Part shown: positions 22,960 to 35,506 of the stretch, in pieces | Position numbering within the stretch: position 1 is the stretch's first letter | Layout: the number at the start of each line of letters is the position of its first letter | From: Pocillopora verrucosa | Lineage: Eukaryota; Cnidaria; Anthozoa; Scleractinia; Pocilloporidae | Direction of reading: 5' to 3' | Assembly (NCBI RefSeq): GCF_036669915.1 | Contig: NC_089322.1 | Location: 5,585,192-5,649,191 of the forward strand | DNA: 64,000 bases | The notes under the pieces: generated by a model | Databases searched by the model: none | What the model was told of the DNA's origin: nothing | Seen by the model: the letters and a program-made list of their open reading frames with translations, nothing else | Translations under genes and position numbers: made by a program

Positions 22960-25827
22960 TTAACCAAATGGATAAAAGACAGAAAATATCTTAGGCAGCC
23001 AATGGGCGCTCAGAGTAGTTGAATGTTGAGTGTGTATACCTATGGCAAAAATAACATGAATGACCAACTCACCATTGTTTTTTTTTTTCATATCTCATCA
23101 GTTTATAAACTGACATTTAAGTTTTCTAGACCAAGCACAGTGCAATGACAGGTAAAACCAGTGCAATCCTGCATTACTTGTGACTTTCATTTGAAAGTTA
23201 CAGAAGGCAAGATAACTTTAAAGCAATGTAAATCTCCAATTACCCTTTCAGTACTCATAATTTTTATTTTCACAGACACTGAACACGTTCTTTTTGGGCT
23301 TAGGATTTTACAATTCTATAACCCAGTGAGAAAAAAAGTCTAAACAATCACAATTGATGTCAAAGATTCCATGCTGTTTTTGTCTTGCAGATTGCTGAAA
23401 TTAAAAAAACACAATAAAACAGTAATAATTGAAATGATGACATCATTTCTGCAAAATTACAGTTCATAATAATTTTGTTTCAAAGTCATGCAAGCCTACA
23501 TTAAGTAGGAAGATATTACCATTCTTTGATTTAAAATACACAAAACAATAAAAGGGATGAATAATGTCAATTGAAATAATTCAGAGTCTTTGATTGAGAA
23601 TATGATACAGCCATCAAAACAATGTGTGAAAAATGCATACTACTGGCAATGGTACTTGTTTAATGGAAAATGTTGTGCTAATGTACAGTGTAGATGAGCC
23701 ATTCAACAATATTGACTAAAAGAACAAAAGTGTAGCAAATTTAGTAGAGGGGTGTATACCTTCTAACTCTCAATCCACGTATAAAGAAACTAAGAACGTT
23801 TATCATTTCAAGTACACAATTTCCTTTTAATAAAGTTCCAAACCAAACTTAAACTGACACATTGACATTTTGAAGGAGCTGTTCCAGGGATATCTAAGGT
23901 TGTTTTAAAGAATGATAATGTGAAGTTAATCTCAAGATCTATCTTGCTATTGTTAGTGGTGCCAATGATGTTTCAATACATGAGAAGATAGCGATGATGG
24001 CTGAAGACTGGAAAGATAACCATGGATTGAAACTCATGAAAAGCTAGAAAAATTTATGCTTCATTTTACAAGATGTACAAACTGCTGAGCTGCTCCTGTA
24101 AGACAAGTATGATGACAACCTGTTCACAATCACTCTCCCCCCTTCCCCAGTTGAAGAAAAAGAGCAACATATTACAACTATATTCAACCAAACTGATAAA
24201 TTACATCAGACATTCAGGCAGTCATATGTTTGCATGGTTATGAAAACACAGTAAAATTAAACCTACCATGCTCCTCTTTTGCCATCATAACTCAATGAAG
24301 CAGTTCTGTGAAGTTCACAGATTTGATACATATGTTCGATCAGTTATAGTAATAGGAACATTCATTGGTGGTTGGAGAAAAGTAATTATGTAAATTGAAT
24401 GCTTTGATTTACATTCTTTCTTGGTTAAACAATTTTCAACCTTTTATTTTTTCATTTTCCTTTGTTTCATATTGAGATATAGAATATAAAGCAAAGGAAA
24501 ACAAAATTATATTGACATGAAACCTAGATAAAATGGAACCACAGAACACTGGTACACATGAGGGAAATCACCAATTAGTGGAGGGCAATGTCACATGAGT
24601 TTCTATATACTCATTACGAAATATCAATGAAACTACAACTAAGATTTACTGCAATTCATTGACAGCACATATCTCCCAAGAAATAACATTAAGCCATCCA
24701 TGTACCCAATAAATTTATTTTTAAAGTAGTTATTTGCTATTTATAAGCATATAATTATATCAGTGTCGGCAACATTCAGTGTACATAATACCCATACATG
24801 GATCTTTGTTGCCTAGTGTTTGCTTGTAGGTAATACAAATATGACAATATAAATTGAAAATCATTTCCTTAACTGTTAACCCTTTAACCCATTAGGATTG
24901 ACAAGTACCATATTTCTTGCAGCAGTATCACCCCTGAGGCAAATGTAAAGGGACTTCACTGTCAACTAACAAAGCTCTTGGTGGTTGAAAAAATTCTGCT
25001 TATTAGTAACAGAGGAAATGTATAGAGAACAGTGTGGAGAATTTTCATACTGATATAGGGGTAAAAACAGTGAGCTGTATCAATTGGAATTTACATAATG
25101 ACTCTTAACCCATTAACTCTCAGAAGTGATTAACACAAAACTTCTCCCTGTAATATCCATACATTAATCAGGAAACAGGTAATGAGAATATTCAAACTCA
25201 TCAGGTAGAAGCTGCTATCTTGATCTAGTACCTAATTTACAAGGAAATGTGAAGAAGCTAAAGGGGAGAATTAACAATCAGATCTTGGGAGTTAAAGGGT
25301 TAAAGCAAAATTTATCACAAATAAGATGACCAAGACTTCACAGAAAAAAATCAAGTTGACCAGTAAATAGTGATATCTTTACAAAAACAAAATATTCATC
25401 CACAGGACTCTATTAAAACATAAATAACAATACTCTCATGACTCAGACAGTCCTGTAATAAATAAATAATTTTGTTACCACCACAAAAGCAATTTTATGA
25501 TCACCTTAATTTTTGATGCATGTACACTGCCAATTCTATTCCCTTTTGATATGATATAAAAATCTTTGAGCCAATGGAAGAGGTAAAACAAATATATCAA
25601 AGAATGGCACCTATCGCAGTCAACAGCACTATATCAAAATATTTGCAAAAGGCATTGTTGTAGGTTTAGGTATGTTTCTTTAAATAAATCTACCTCAATA
25701 GTTAATCAAATACTTCCTTGAAGAATTGGGTTACACGAAAAAGAGGCACGATTTTACGGATCACCATTAACAGTCACAGATAACCGAACGACAATATACT
25801 ATCAACATTGAACATCGAAGTAAGCAG
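22960..25827. other. Long AT-rich stretch, probably including the RD3-like 3' UTR
   Basis: No plausible exon was seen. The part next to 25828 may be 3' untranslated sequence of the minus-strand RD3-like gene; TTTATT (a minus-strand AATAAA) occurs at about 24716 and 24437, but which signal is used cannot be told. The segment 25109-25302 is a dispersed repeat listed separately. Confidence 0.5.
25109..25302. repeat. Dispersed repeat, copy 1
   Basis: About 190 bp bounded by AACCCATTAACTCTC-like and AAAGGGTTAA-like ends. It shares long matches with 41577-41760 (CAGGTAGAA.CTGCTATCTTGATCTA, then ATTTACAAGGAAATGTG, then GATTAACAATCAGAT). Inverted-repeat-like ends suggest a small non-coding transposon. 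Confidence 0.7.
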
Positions 25828-26412
25828 TTATACAGACATATTTAGTTCTCTCGAACGGGAGAAGTCAGACATACTTTTCACTCGCCTTGGTTCAGGACGT
25901 TCTTGAAGTTCAAGGTCGTCTGTAGCTGGGTACACTTTCCCTGATGTGTGGTTCGATAAGGTTCTTAACTGCGACATGCTACGCGTTAACCATCGAAATG
26001 TCGACTCCTCGCTATGTTGCGATCTCTCTAACAAATGCTTATCGATTATACACCGCATAACTTGGGGTATCTCTTTAACGTCTCGCGGTATACCTTCAAC
26101 AATACCTCTGAACTCGGAAATTACGTTCCCGCTGTCCTCGGGTCGAACTTTTGAGGCTAACTCCTCAAGAGCAAGGCGCTCCATCTGAGGAATTTCAAAC
26201 GATTTTTGAGGCGTCGATATGAGCCAAGAATAGTCCGCTATGTTCGCCATTCTCTTCTTTTCTCTTTCCCCTTCTCGGTTAATCCTCTCGATCTCTTTGA
26301 TTTGACACTCCAACTCCATCATCAACGCCTCGCAAACTACATCAGAATCTGCCTTTGCCGGCGGCGAATCTCTCGATTTGAGCTTAAGCCCAAGGCTTGT
26401 TAACGATACCAT
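25828..26412 (-). CDS. RD3-like protein
   Basis: A single open exon of 194 residues, against about 195 in human RD3. The pattern from residue 28 on is characteristic: CEALMMELECQIKEIER, then DYSWLISTPQKSFEIPQMER at 60-79, then LEELASKVRPEDSGNVISEF and EIPQVMRCII. The vertebrate protein has DYSWLASTP and PIERLQLEDVC at the same places. RD3 binds and inhibits retinal membrane guanylate cyclases and helps their traffic in photoreceptors; a similar role in controlling a guanylate cyclase here is inferred from family only. The ATG at 26412 gives a start matching the family length. No intron interrupts the coding region, although the human gene is split. The tail is Arg/Ser/Glu-rich and not conserved. 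Confidence 0.88.
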   Translation of the reverse strand: MVSLTSLGLKLKSRDSPPAKADSDVVCEALMMELECQIKEIERINREGEREKKRMANIADYSWLISTPQKSFEIPQMERLALEELASKVRPEDSGNVISEFRGIVEGIPRDVKEIPQVMRCIIDKHLLERSQHSEESTFRWLTRSMSQLRTLSNHTSGKVYPATDDLELQERPEPRRVKSMSDFSRSRELNMSV

Positions 26413-26643
26413 CTGTGTATGTTTTGTTCGTCGGTGTCACTTGCTAGTTTCAAATAGTAATGGGCTGATTTCACCGCAATTTGACCGAGAAGAAGGTAAT
26501 AGAATGTTACTTATCAACGTCATTATGGTAGCCAAAACAGCTGATAGCGCGCGCTGATTGGTGCATTTTTGAAAATTAGTTTCCAGTCTCTAGAGTAACA
26601 AGTTTACTTTAAAATTACATTTGAAATTCTAATTTATTTCCGA

Positions 26644-27911
26644 TGTCACAGTGATATGTGTACCCCCGTGATATGTGTACCCCCGCACACATATCACTAG
26701 TGATATGTGTACCCCCTCCAAGATGGCGGCCAGTGATATGTGTATCCCCCACCCCCCTCCCCTCCAAAAAATAAATAATTACGGCTAACTTGTGTTAATG
26801 GACGCAAATCGTTCACTGAACCATCTTCCACAATCAGAACTGTAAAGACACGACTCGCGAGTCCGACAGTTCTTATGGGCCAGTAGCAAACATCAAACAA
26901 TCTATTGGAAATATAAAGGAATCGAAATTGTCATTTAAACAAAAATATATCTTAGGGATTCACATATCACTGGTGACTACAATCGTATCGGCTTTGTCGC
27001 CTGTCTAGCACTGAAATTACTTGCTACTAGCTCCTTTACTGGCTAGTACGTAAGTGCATGAAATATTTCACCAACTGACAGCAATTTTTATTGATTCCCA
27101 ATCATATGTGTCATTGACAAATTTAAAAAGTACACAGACGACATCGTACTAGCCAGGGGATACGTATATCACTGAGATCTCTCGTTCAGTGATATGTGTA
27201 TCCTCAACATATCTCGGGGTTACGCATATCGCGGAAATCGTAGTAAGTGATATGTGTATCCCTTGGTAAAGCAAGCGCTGTTGTCTTTCTAGCAAATTAC
27301 TAGCTAAGCTTATATATGGCTAGTAAGTGTATTATTGATTCCAAATTGACAGACGACAGCGAGTTAGTCAGGGGATACACATATCACTGCGATCGCCGTT
27401 CAGTGATATGTGTATCCCCAATACATCTTGGGGATACAATGTGGATACGCATATCGCGGGCAATAGCAGTCAATATGTGTATCCCTTGGTAAAGCAAGCG
27501 CTTTTGTCTGTCCAGCAAATTACTACCTAAGCTTATATATGGCTAGTAAGTGTATTATTGATTCCAAATTGACAGACGACAGCGAGTTAGTCAGGGGATA
27601 CACATATCACTGCGATCGCCGTTCAGTGATATGTGTATCCCCAATACATCTTGGGGATACAATGTGGATACGCATATCGCGGCAATCGCAGTCAATATGT
27701 GTATCCCTTGGTAAAGCAAGCGCTTTTGTCTGTCCAGCAAATTACTAGCTAAGCTTATATATGTCTATGGGGCACATGTTTTCTTTGAAGCTCTAAAAGG
27801 CCCGGGTGCAAAGCTTCAGTGTTTTGTGTATCCCTACCAGGGGTACACATATCACTAGTGATATGTGTGCGGGGGTACACATATCACGGGGGTACACATA
27901 TCACTGTGACA
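26644..27911. mobile_element. 1.27 kb DNA transposon-like element with CCGA target duplication
   Basis: The element begins TGTCACAGTGATATGTGTAC and ends with its complement; the terminal inverted repeats match over about 72 bp. CCGA lies at 26640-26643 and again at 27912-27915, consistent with a 4-bp target duplication. The motif GTGATATGTGTAYCCC or its complement occurs more than a dozen times inside in both orientations, often as back-to-back palindromes (CACATATCACTAGTGATATGTG). Two-plus tandem units of about 222 bp run from about 27260 to 27730. No transposase ORF is present, so it is non-autonomous; I cannot assign a superfamily. Confidence 0.85.
27260..27730. repeat. About 222-bp tandem repeat inside the CCGA element
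   Basis: The junction CCCTTGGTAAAGCAAGCGCT recurs at about 27260, 27483 and 27705. The two full units differ by only a few bases; the first junction lies in a more diverged context. Confidence 0.85.
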
Positions 27912-27915
27912 CCGA

Positions 27916-29328
27916 ACGTTTGTAGGTTAACATATGTATGTCTTTAAATATGCTATTTAAATATGTTCCTTTGAACAGAATTTGTGATAAGTAATGAAAT
28001 AAATTTGTTCATAGAGCAAGCGCTCTACTTTTCCAAGGCGAGCAGAAATCAAGCTGAAAAATTGTCCGGATGAGGAGAAGTTCCGTGATCAACATACATT
28101 GGGAGCTCTTCTTTTTTGAGTGTGCTTACGGATGCTCTCAGTGATTTGCTGTATGTTTTCATCTTCTTCCAAACCTGCAACAGAAATGATTACCTCGCTT
28201 ACTTCCTTGAATGTTATAGTTCTCATAAAAGGCGCGAAAAAGCTTCGCAACCGTTTGCTGTTAAAGAAATCTTTAACGGCAGAAGAGGATATCGACTAGC
28301 ATAAATTATTTTCAGCTTAAAATTTTTTTTTTGCAATAATCTTCAGATATTGAAAATGAAAAAAGTGCAGCTTACCACACCCTAGTGGTCGAAATCAATG
28401 TGGGCTCAACTGCGACAGTTTCTACCTCAGCTCATGTGACAGTTCTTTTTCTACTGTTAAAAGTGGAAATCCCCAAGTACAAAGATAACCCATCATTTGA
28501 GAATTTCGAAAAGGGGAGAAGATTTCTCTTTTTTCGTTGCTTTTTTTGAAAATTTTACATAAGTTTACGTACAAAAGGGTATTCAGGTATCGGCAAAAAA
28601 AAAGGAACTCGACCTCAACTGAATGAAAATAAACCAGGGTTGACAATTTCTAGCTTTCCAACAGGCTATACGATTTTTTCTGAAGTGTTTTTAACCTTCG
28701 CTAAATTTTGGGTACGCCCTAGAAGTAAATCAATTCAAATTGATACAGCACTCCTTTTGGTTAATCAATGTAACAAATTTCATTCGAATATCACCAACCA
28801 ACAAATATGGACGCATCAAAGGATAAGACTCTTTTTGCAGCAACAAGGTTTCGCTTAAAAGACATCTTGGACCTCTGAAATGAAAAGTTGCAAATTATTT
28901 TAGAAATCAACAAACTTTTATCAGTAGAGTAACATATAAGGTTGGTTGAGGTATCATAGAAACGTCAGTAACCACTACCGACAACAGTCGCTCCCAGGAC
29001 TACTCTGACCCTAACCTGCCAAGCAGGCCTAATTTTGACGGGCGAGTGCTCATTATCATCTTGGTGAAAATTATAGCCGCCATCTTATCTTTAATCAAGC
29101 CATTTACTGTAAAGAACTCTCCTATATCAATCCAGCAGTGAATGCAAATATTCTTTAGAGCGCAATATATACGGTTTTCTTATACTTGATATCTGACCAA
29201 ATCAAGTGTGTTTCTATGAATTGTATCGATGAACACACTTTGTAGTGCCTATTACACGGAATTTAATAACGATCTATCTCGAAAATAAAAGAGTTCCTTA
29301 AAAAGAACGTTAAGTTCTCATGCTAACT
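27916..29328. other. Stretch without recognised gene
   Basis: AT-rich sequence with only short open frames and no splice-consistent exon that I could support. It separates the CCGA element from the 3' end of the minus-strand coiled-coil gene. Confidence 0.5.
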
Positions 29329-32300
29329 TTATTCATACGACACCCGTGCTCCGTTTCGCGAAGGGTCAGAAAGCTGGCAATGTTTGATTACCTGGAACAC
29401 ACGTTGCGCCACTTTGGATCGTGGTACACCATTTTCCATGCTGGCTTTGACTGGGCGGTCTGGTGTGTTGCTTTGAAAATTAGGAGAAGTGTCACTGCGT
29501 CCACGAGATTTGTGATCTGTACCATTCTTCTCCTTACTTTTCAAGGCAGGAGTTACTTTCCCGCGCAAACTGGAATCACTTGAATTTCCTTTTACCACTT
29601 TGAAGGTCAAGTTGCCTTGCATCGAACCTCCTCTGTTTTGGTCCACTTCCTTAACATAGTCTGTATCTTTTTTTGACCCCTGCATTTTCTCTTTCTTGGA
29701 TCTCGTTGCATGTACTTTCACTGGTTGTTCAGGGACGTTCTTTGTTGAACTGACGTCAATTTTCTGAGCATCAAAGCTTCCTTTATCTGGAGAACTTGTC
29801 AAGTTGAAGACAAAAATGTCTAAAGGATCTTGCTTTCGAGCCTTTTTAGCGCAAGGGGATCCGGGAATTATTACTGCGACAGAAAGAAAATAAAAAATGT
29901 TAGGCCCTGTCTAGGTGACAGGCTGAACATAAACCGGATCGGATTAGAAGTCAGCTCTAAGACTAAGGCGTCCTTTCATCTAAGCTAAATTAATCTCAAA
30001 GGCGAATCAGTAGCAGAGATGCATACTATTATCATAAGCTGTCTCCAGGATGGAAACGCTCGCAAGTGGAGAAACCTGACAACAGTGGATTTTGTTAACT
30101 TGTTCTGGACCAGAAGAGAAGTCTATAAACGCTGACGCCAAAAACCCTCTCTTTTGATTTTAAAGAGCTATGATAAATCGAGATTTGTGAATGATCGCCT
30201 AACTCAGATTGAAGGAAATTCTCTGTTAGAAATTTGATAAGGATTGGCCTTTGGTAGTTTTGGTCTTTAAATAAACATTTGAGGTAAAAGCCTGTGCATA
30301 CGAAGTCGATCCCTGTACCTTTCATCTTTTCTTTTTCATCTTCTTTCTTGATACGAACCTGTGGATGCACGGTAACTACAGGGGACTGCTTTGGTCGAGC
30401 TGTTTTTGTAAGATTAGAAGCTGCACAAGTCGTCGGAGAGGTAAGATAAGCGCCTTTGTTCTGTTTTGTTACAGCAGAAACAACATCTTCAGATTGTTTC
30501 AAGGTCTCTTCTTCATCTGAAGAAAGTCAAAAGTGTGTTAGGACCACGCCCCAAAATGAACATTGGAAATTCATGACATGGGAAAATTATGCTCATTGCA
30601 AGAAAGTACATGGTCCAAGTGGCTCGTACAGAAGATTTCATGTCGATGTAACTGAGATTACCGGAAAAAATGACAGTCTTGAAGTAAATCATGTTTGCGG
30701 TTTGACTTTTGCTTAATTGAGGAAATAGGTAGGGAATATCGCCAACACATAAACTGTCTTTCTTCCCGAATAGAAAATACTTCTCGGGGAATACTCACAA
30801 TTGGGTGCTGCTATCAATACTTTGTGACCGCCCGTATCCCTTTTCAGTGAAGGAGTTATACATCCTTCACTGATAAGTAGCTTGTCAATGTAACGCGAGT
30901 GTATTTCACTATGCAATCACGTAGCAAATATGTTTTTTCCTAACAAGAACCTTCAACACTTTAAATATCACTACCTTTCGATACCATGGCTAATATGATG
31001 TCCTTTTCTTGTGGGCTAGCAGACCGCTGATCCTGATCAGAACCAGAGCGCATCGGAGCGATCGTAGCAGTTGGATGTGTAACGACGTGGTGATTCTGTG
31101 CTGAGGGCAGAGGCTGCCTCTGAGTATTCAAAAAAGGAACTATGGCATCCGCATCCTGTCGCTGCTGAGGAATATGGTCAGATACTCCTGTACCTTGTCC
31201 GTAAGTTGGAACTTGGACATTTAAGGGAAGCGCTTCTATGGCGGATGGATTCTGAAGGGTTGACTGCGGTGCTGGGTGAATGTGATGCAGTGGGATAGAA
31301 CTGGACGGATTTATCTCAGCACTGTCCCAAGCAAGCGGTGTCCGGCCAGAGAAAGCGACGACTGACGGGTTCTGAGCGCCATATGTTTGATAGGGGTACT
31401 GCAAAGGCTCAAACGCTTGACGTTGATTGGCGAAGGACTTTGGATTTAGTGGATTAAAGACTTGTGGATGAGGTTGTTGCTGACAGCTGATGTCATCCAG
31501 CTTTTGTAGCAGCTTGTCTTCTCTCTCCAAAAATTTTTCTTGTTTTTCTAAAGCTTTCGCTTCACGTTTTCGAAAATCTTCCAACTGTGCGTTTAGCATT
31601 TTGATTTCCGAATCTTGTTCCGCAATCTTTTTGTTTTGCTAAATAAAATAATGGAGAAGGGATCTAAGAAAAGCTTTCACAGCAGACCAGTTCGTGTTCT
31701 CTTGATTTTTGGCGTTGCCTACTTTACTCGTAATACCGATAGTCGTCAATTTGCTATGGATATTCTGAGAGTTAAGGAATTCAACGGCAACATTTTCATC
31801 GACCCTTGCGAAAATTGTATTTTTAAGCAAGTTTTTATTGATATGTCTATTCAAGAAAAGGTAAGGTTCAAGGCCTCATCTCCTGACAACTATGATCACC
31901 AAAAAAGGAAACAGCGTTACTAATAATATCAATTTTAATGAAGAAAGTGCACTCTATTCTTGGCTCTCCTTACCTTGGCTATGATTTCTCTTAACTCTTC
32001 ATTTTCTTTCATATCCTTCCTAAGACACCCAAAACCCTCCAGCAAGTCATCTTTCACTAAAGAAAATAAAACAATTCACATTACCCTTACCATTCAGTCA
32101 GTACGACACGAGTGAAGACGGTAGCGAAAAACACAGAGTATCGCATGGTTACTTACATTTCTTAATCAGATCTGCTGATTCACTAGCGGCGGAGGCAAGT
32201 TGTTCAGCTTTGGAGGCAAGTGTGGTATCAATGCTGTCTTTGAATGAATCCATCGCTGCTTTCACCTGAATCGATATAGTAGCAACTTATTCTTTAATTA

Positions 32301-34961
32301 AATGTAATTTAGGTTTGATATACATAGTATGTAGTAATAAAAATGATGATAATAATAGTAATAATGATAATAATAACAATAGTGGTAATAACAGCAATAA
32401 GAAAAACAAATACAGCAATAAGAAAAACAAATACAACAATAATCCTAACCATTACAATTTCTTCAAATGTGATTGGTGAATTAGCTGCTTTGTTTTTCAC
32501 TAATCATTCTGTAAAGTCGTAATTGGACAGTGTAATTGGAGATGTTTGTCGTAAATGTATATTTTTTTTCGGAAATTGTAATAGTTATGATTGATTGGTC
32601 GTCCGATTTTGTTAATTACTTGTACGATTACAAACCGAATTAGACTGCACTATTACCATTATCAATAAATGATAGTGATAATAATGATAATCATGAATGA
32701 GTGTAAATACTCTAAAGGGATACACCAAGGATCAAGGATGGATACTCTTTGCGATTCTACTATGCCTCTTTGCTGATTCTGAACTTATATTAACCTGGAC
32801 CCAGTTGTTCAAAGGCCGATTAGCGCTAACCCAGGGTTAAATTTTAATCCAGGTTTCTATATTTCTCTGTTCAAAAGCCGTTTTGGAATAATTTTACCCA
32901 TTGTTTTTGGAGCATTTAATTATCAAATTGTAGTAAAAAAGAAATAAACTGAATTGGCTCTTCAAGCTTTCAGATCTAAAATCAAATTTTATATACTAAC
33001 CCCAGGTTATCTTAACCCAGCTCTGAACAACTCGGCCCTGATCATCTATAATAAGTATGAATGCTCTCTTACCTCTTTTGTGTAATCCTTGAGTAGAGAT
33101 ATAAAACTGTCGAGAACATCCCTGCGAGAAGCAATAAATAAAGGTTTACAGAAAGTTTTAGTCCAACTCGGTTAGCAGGCACGACACTTGCAAACAATGT
33201 GACTGCAGAAAGACTAGTCGTAAGGCAGGAGATTATATTCTTTTGATGCAAAGTTATACATCATTTTAAGTCTTTAGTTTGTATATTAAAATATATATTT
33301 TCATACTCACAGGTAAAATGGTTTTAAAAACTATTATCTAAAACATGAATTTGTTTGACATGTTTAGAACAATTGCAATTTATGATATTTTAAATTATCA
33401 AAAACTTCTCTCTAAAAAAGTTGAATTCAATGTTTCTTTTGAAACTACTTATTACTCTTGAAGTATTTTCTTTCTGTGAACACGAACCGAAATTTTGACT
33501 GAACTGCTCGCTGTCCCACATCTCTCGACTGAAAAACAAAAAGATTTGTAATGATTAAGACAAAAAGAACATAACCTTACCTGCCATCTCTCTCAGCTGT
33601 TTGTTTCTTTTGACTTTCAATCAATTCTTTGTAACTCGCTGCAGTCTGCTGACAGGACTGTCTATCAGACTCAGATGAAAACAAGGGTGGCTTACTCATG
33701 TACTTCATATAATACTTAACTGATCCGTCCTGTACGGTAAAAGCAATCAACAAAGTATGTTAACAATGTACAGTAGTGTTTATCGAATTTGATCTTTCAA
33801 ATATTCAAGGCCAACTTCAGAGATGAAATCATTCCATTGCGATGTAGAAAGGGTCTCTCTTTTGAATTAGAGATCTATTTTATCAATAGTAAGGAGAGTA
33901 GTTATTGAATGTGAAAAATCTCACTCAGCTAAGATCGTTTATTCATTGTGCAACGTCCATTGAGAACTGAGTTTTGAAGGAGCAGTGAGATGAGAGATTT
34001 GAAGAAATCATGATTGAAAGAATATGGAAAGCAATGAAATACGATGATGAAAGAAACCAGGTTGACAAAACCGTGAAAGACGATAAAATAAAAACCAAAA
34101 ACAGAGACAAAAAAACAGAGATAGTAAATAAATGAACGTTCAATCGTTTGTCTTACGATGTAAGAGTCAGGCTATCAATCGTGTTTTTATTGCAGATATT
34201 GTACACTTCAACTTCTCAATTTTTTGACAAATGCATAGTTTTCGAACAGAAGTCATATTTAAGTCTTTCTGTCTCCAGATAAACGTACCTCAGGTATTTT
34301 TTGTGAATTTGTCGGTTGTGACCAGACATCAATGGAACTAAACCCCTTATGTTGGCTCATCTTAGACTGTGAAAATAGATCATTTGAGCTGTTTTGAGAA
34401 CCCTGTGAACACGAACCGAAATTTTGACTGAACTGCTCGCTGTCCCACATCTCTCGACTGAAAAACAAAAAGATTTGTAATGATTAAGACAACAAAACTT
34501 CCTTTCCTGGCTATGCTTTACTGTCTTTTAAACACCCCACCGACGGTGCATGATTTTTTTTAAGTTTAAGCGTCCTTGAAAGTGGCAAGAGCTCTTGAAT
34601 CGACTTAAATTTTCCCTCGTGAACAAAGTAATGAAGAGATCTCAGAAATTTCCCAGTGTAAAGGAAGTTTCCATATTTTCCGTCTAATTGCTACATGCAA
34701 CTTGCACATCTTATTTTAACATGAAGGCGATTCTAATAAACTGCGAAAATTTAAGCTCACTTCGTTCAACTTCACAACAAACATGTCGAAAGCTTAATGA
34801 ATGAGCTTTGTGGGTTTCACGCGCGACAAAAAAATTGAATTTAGCTCGTAGCCAGAGACCAACAAGCTCCCCAGAAACTAACAAATAAAGTTAAAATAAA
34901 CCTGAGCAGCTTACCAAGGATTGGAGTTGTACAATTCACGGGCAGGAAAAATATTTTGCAT
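29329..34961 (-). CDS. Coiled-coil protein, tentatively IHO1/CCDC36-like
   Basis: Nine exons, in order: 34961-34915, 34457-34289, 33729-33581, 33121-33073, 32265-32157, 32056-31974, 31638-30975, 30516-30319, 29873-29329. All junctions are GT-AG and all phases agree, giving 670 residues. The N-terminus is Ser/Gln-rich (SQNFGSCSQGSQNSSNDLF). Residues of exons 3-7 form a long helix/coiled coil (ELIESQKKQTAERDGRDV, then LEKQEKFLEREDKLLQKLDD), followed by a Pro/Gln-rich low-complexity part and a basic tail. This order (short polar N-terminal motifs, central coiled coil, disordered basic tail) is like IHO1, the animal Mer2-type partner of HORMAD1 in meiotic break formation. The resemblance is architectural and I have no diagnostic motif, so identity is tentative; the gene model is firmer. 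Confidence 0.7.
32337..32460. repeat. AT-rich trinucleotide-like repeat tract
   Basis: Runs of AATAATGATAAT and AATACAACAAT units lie in the intron at 32266-33072 of the coiled-coil gene. Minus-strand translation gives a false hydrophobic Ile/Val ORF. Confidence 0.8.
32797..33038. mobile_element. MITE in intron of the coiled-coil gene
   Basis: About 240 bp with ends GGACCCAGTTGTTCAAAGG and, reversed, GGGCCGAGTTGTTCAGAGC, followed inside by AACCCAGGGTTAA and CCCCAGGTTATCTTAACCC. Related GTTGTTCGAA ends mark the repeats at 54752 and 59165. Exact borders and target duplication were not resolved. Confidence 0.65.
33475..33563 (-). repeat. Duplicate of the 5' part of exon 2 and its acceptor
   Basis: About 89 bp nearly identical to 34404-34492, 929 bp away. 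It carries the acceptor (TTTTTCAG on the minus strand) and the first 50 or so coding bases of exon 2 of the coiled-coil gene, and lies in the intron between exons 3 and 4. It has no obvious donor, so it is more likely a stray copy than an alternative exon. Confidence 0.8.
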
Positions 34962-35506
34962 CAGAGCTGACACTCTTGGAGTGCTTCAGAATCCACTTGA
35001 ATTGTAGTTTGCAGAAATCAAACCCTTAGAAAACAATCTCTTGATAGTGTCGTGGTGAAACAATTATTTCCCCGTTGCAGTCAACTATTCGTTCTTTCCA
35101 AGGATTTATAGAAATTTTCTAAGAAAATTTAAAAAGCTGATAAATTATAAATCAAAATCAAGGTAAACCCATTAAATGGAGTGACTGTCACGAAGATTCT
35201 TAAAACGCCTTATGTAGCCGCGTCTAGTTTCCCGCCCTTTTTTTCCTTGCGCGCGGTCGTCAGCGAGGGGGTGGGGGAGAGGAAATGAAAATTGTATGAA
35301 AGAACAAAGCTGGAGAAACGAAAAACACCTTTCCGTAAAAGTAACATAAAGCGTTTCCCAAGATTTAACATTTAATATAGGAGTTTTTTTCCTTTTTTTC
35401 TCGAAGGGATATTCACAGCTAGCCTTTAGAGCTCTCTTAAGTAATTTCTCCTTAACACGCGTCTGCTTACAGGGGTGGGGTACCTGTGGTCTTCATTGCA
35501 GCTTAA

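Noticed and set aside
26644-27911. CRISPR-like array of direct repeats
   Set aside because: Repeats occur in both orientations with no uniform spacers, inside a transposon with terminal inverted repeats in a eukaryotic genome.
30713-30916. Possible extra exon of the coiled-coil gene (ISEGCITPSLKRDTGGHKVL)
   Set aside because: All its usable acceptors are phase 2 while the upstream exon ends in phase 1; leaving it out joins 30975 to 30516 perfectly.
30719-31300. Plus-strand open frames over the coiled-coil gene
   Set aside because: They are opposite-strand shadows of the supported minus-strand exon.
32309-32500. Minus-strand hydrophobic Ile/Val-rich frame resembling a membrane segment
   Set aside because: It is the translation of an AT-rich microsatellite in an intron.
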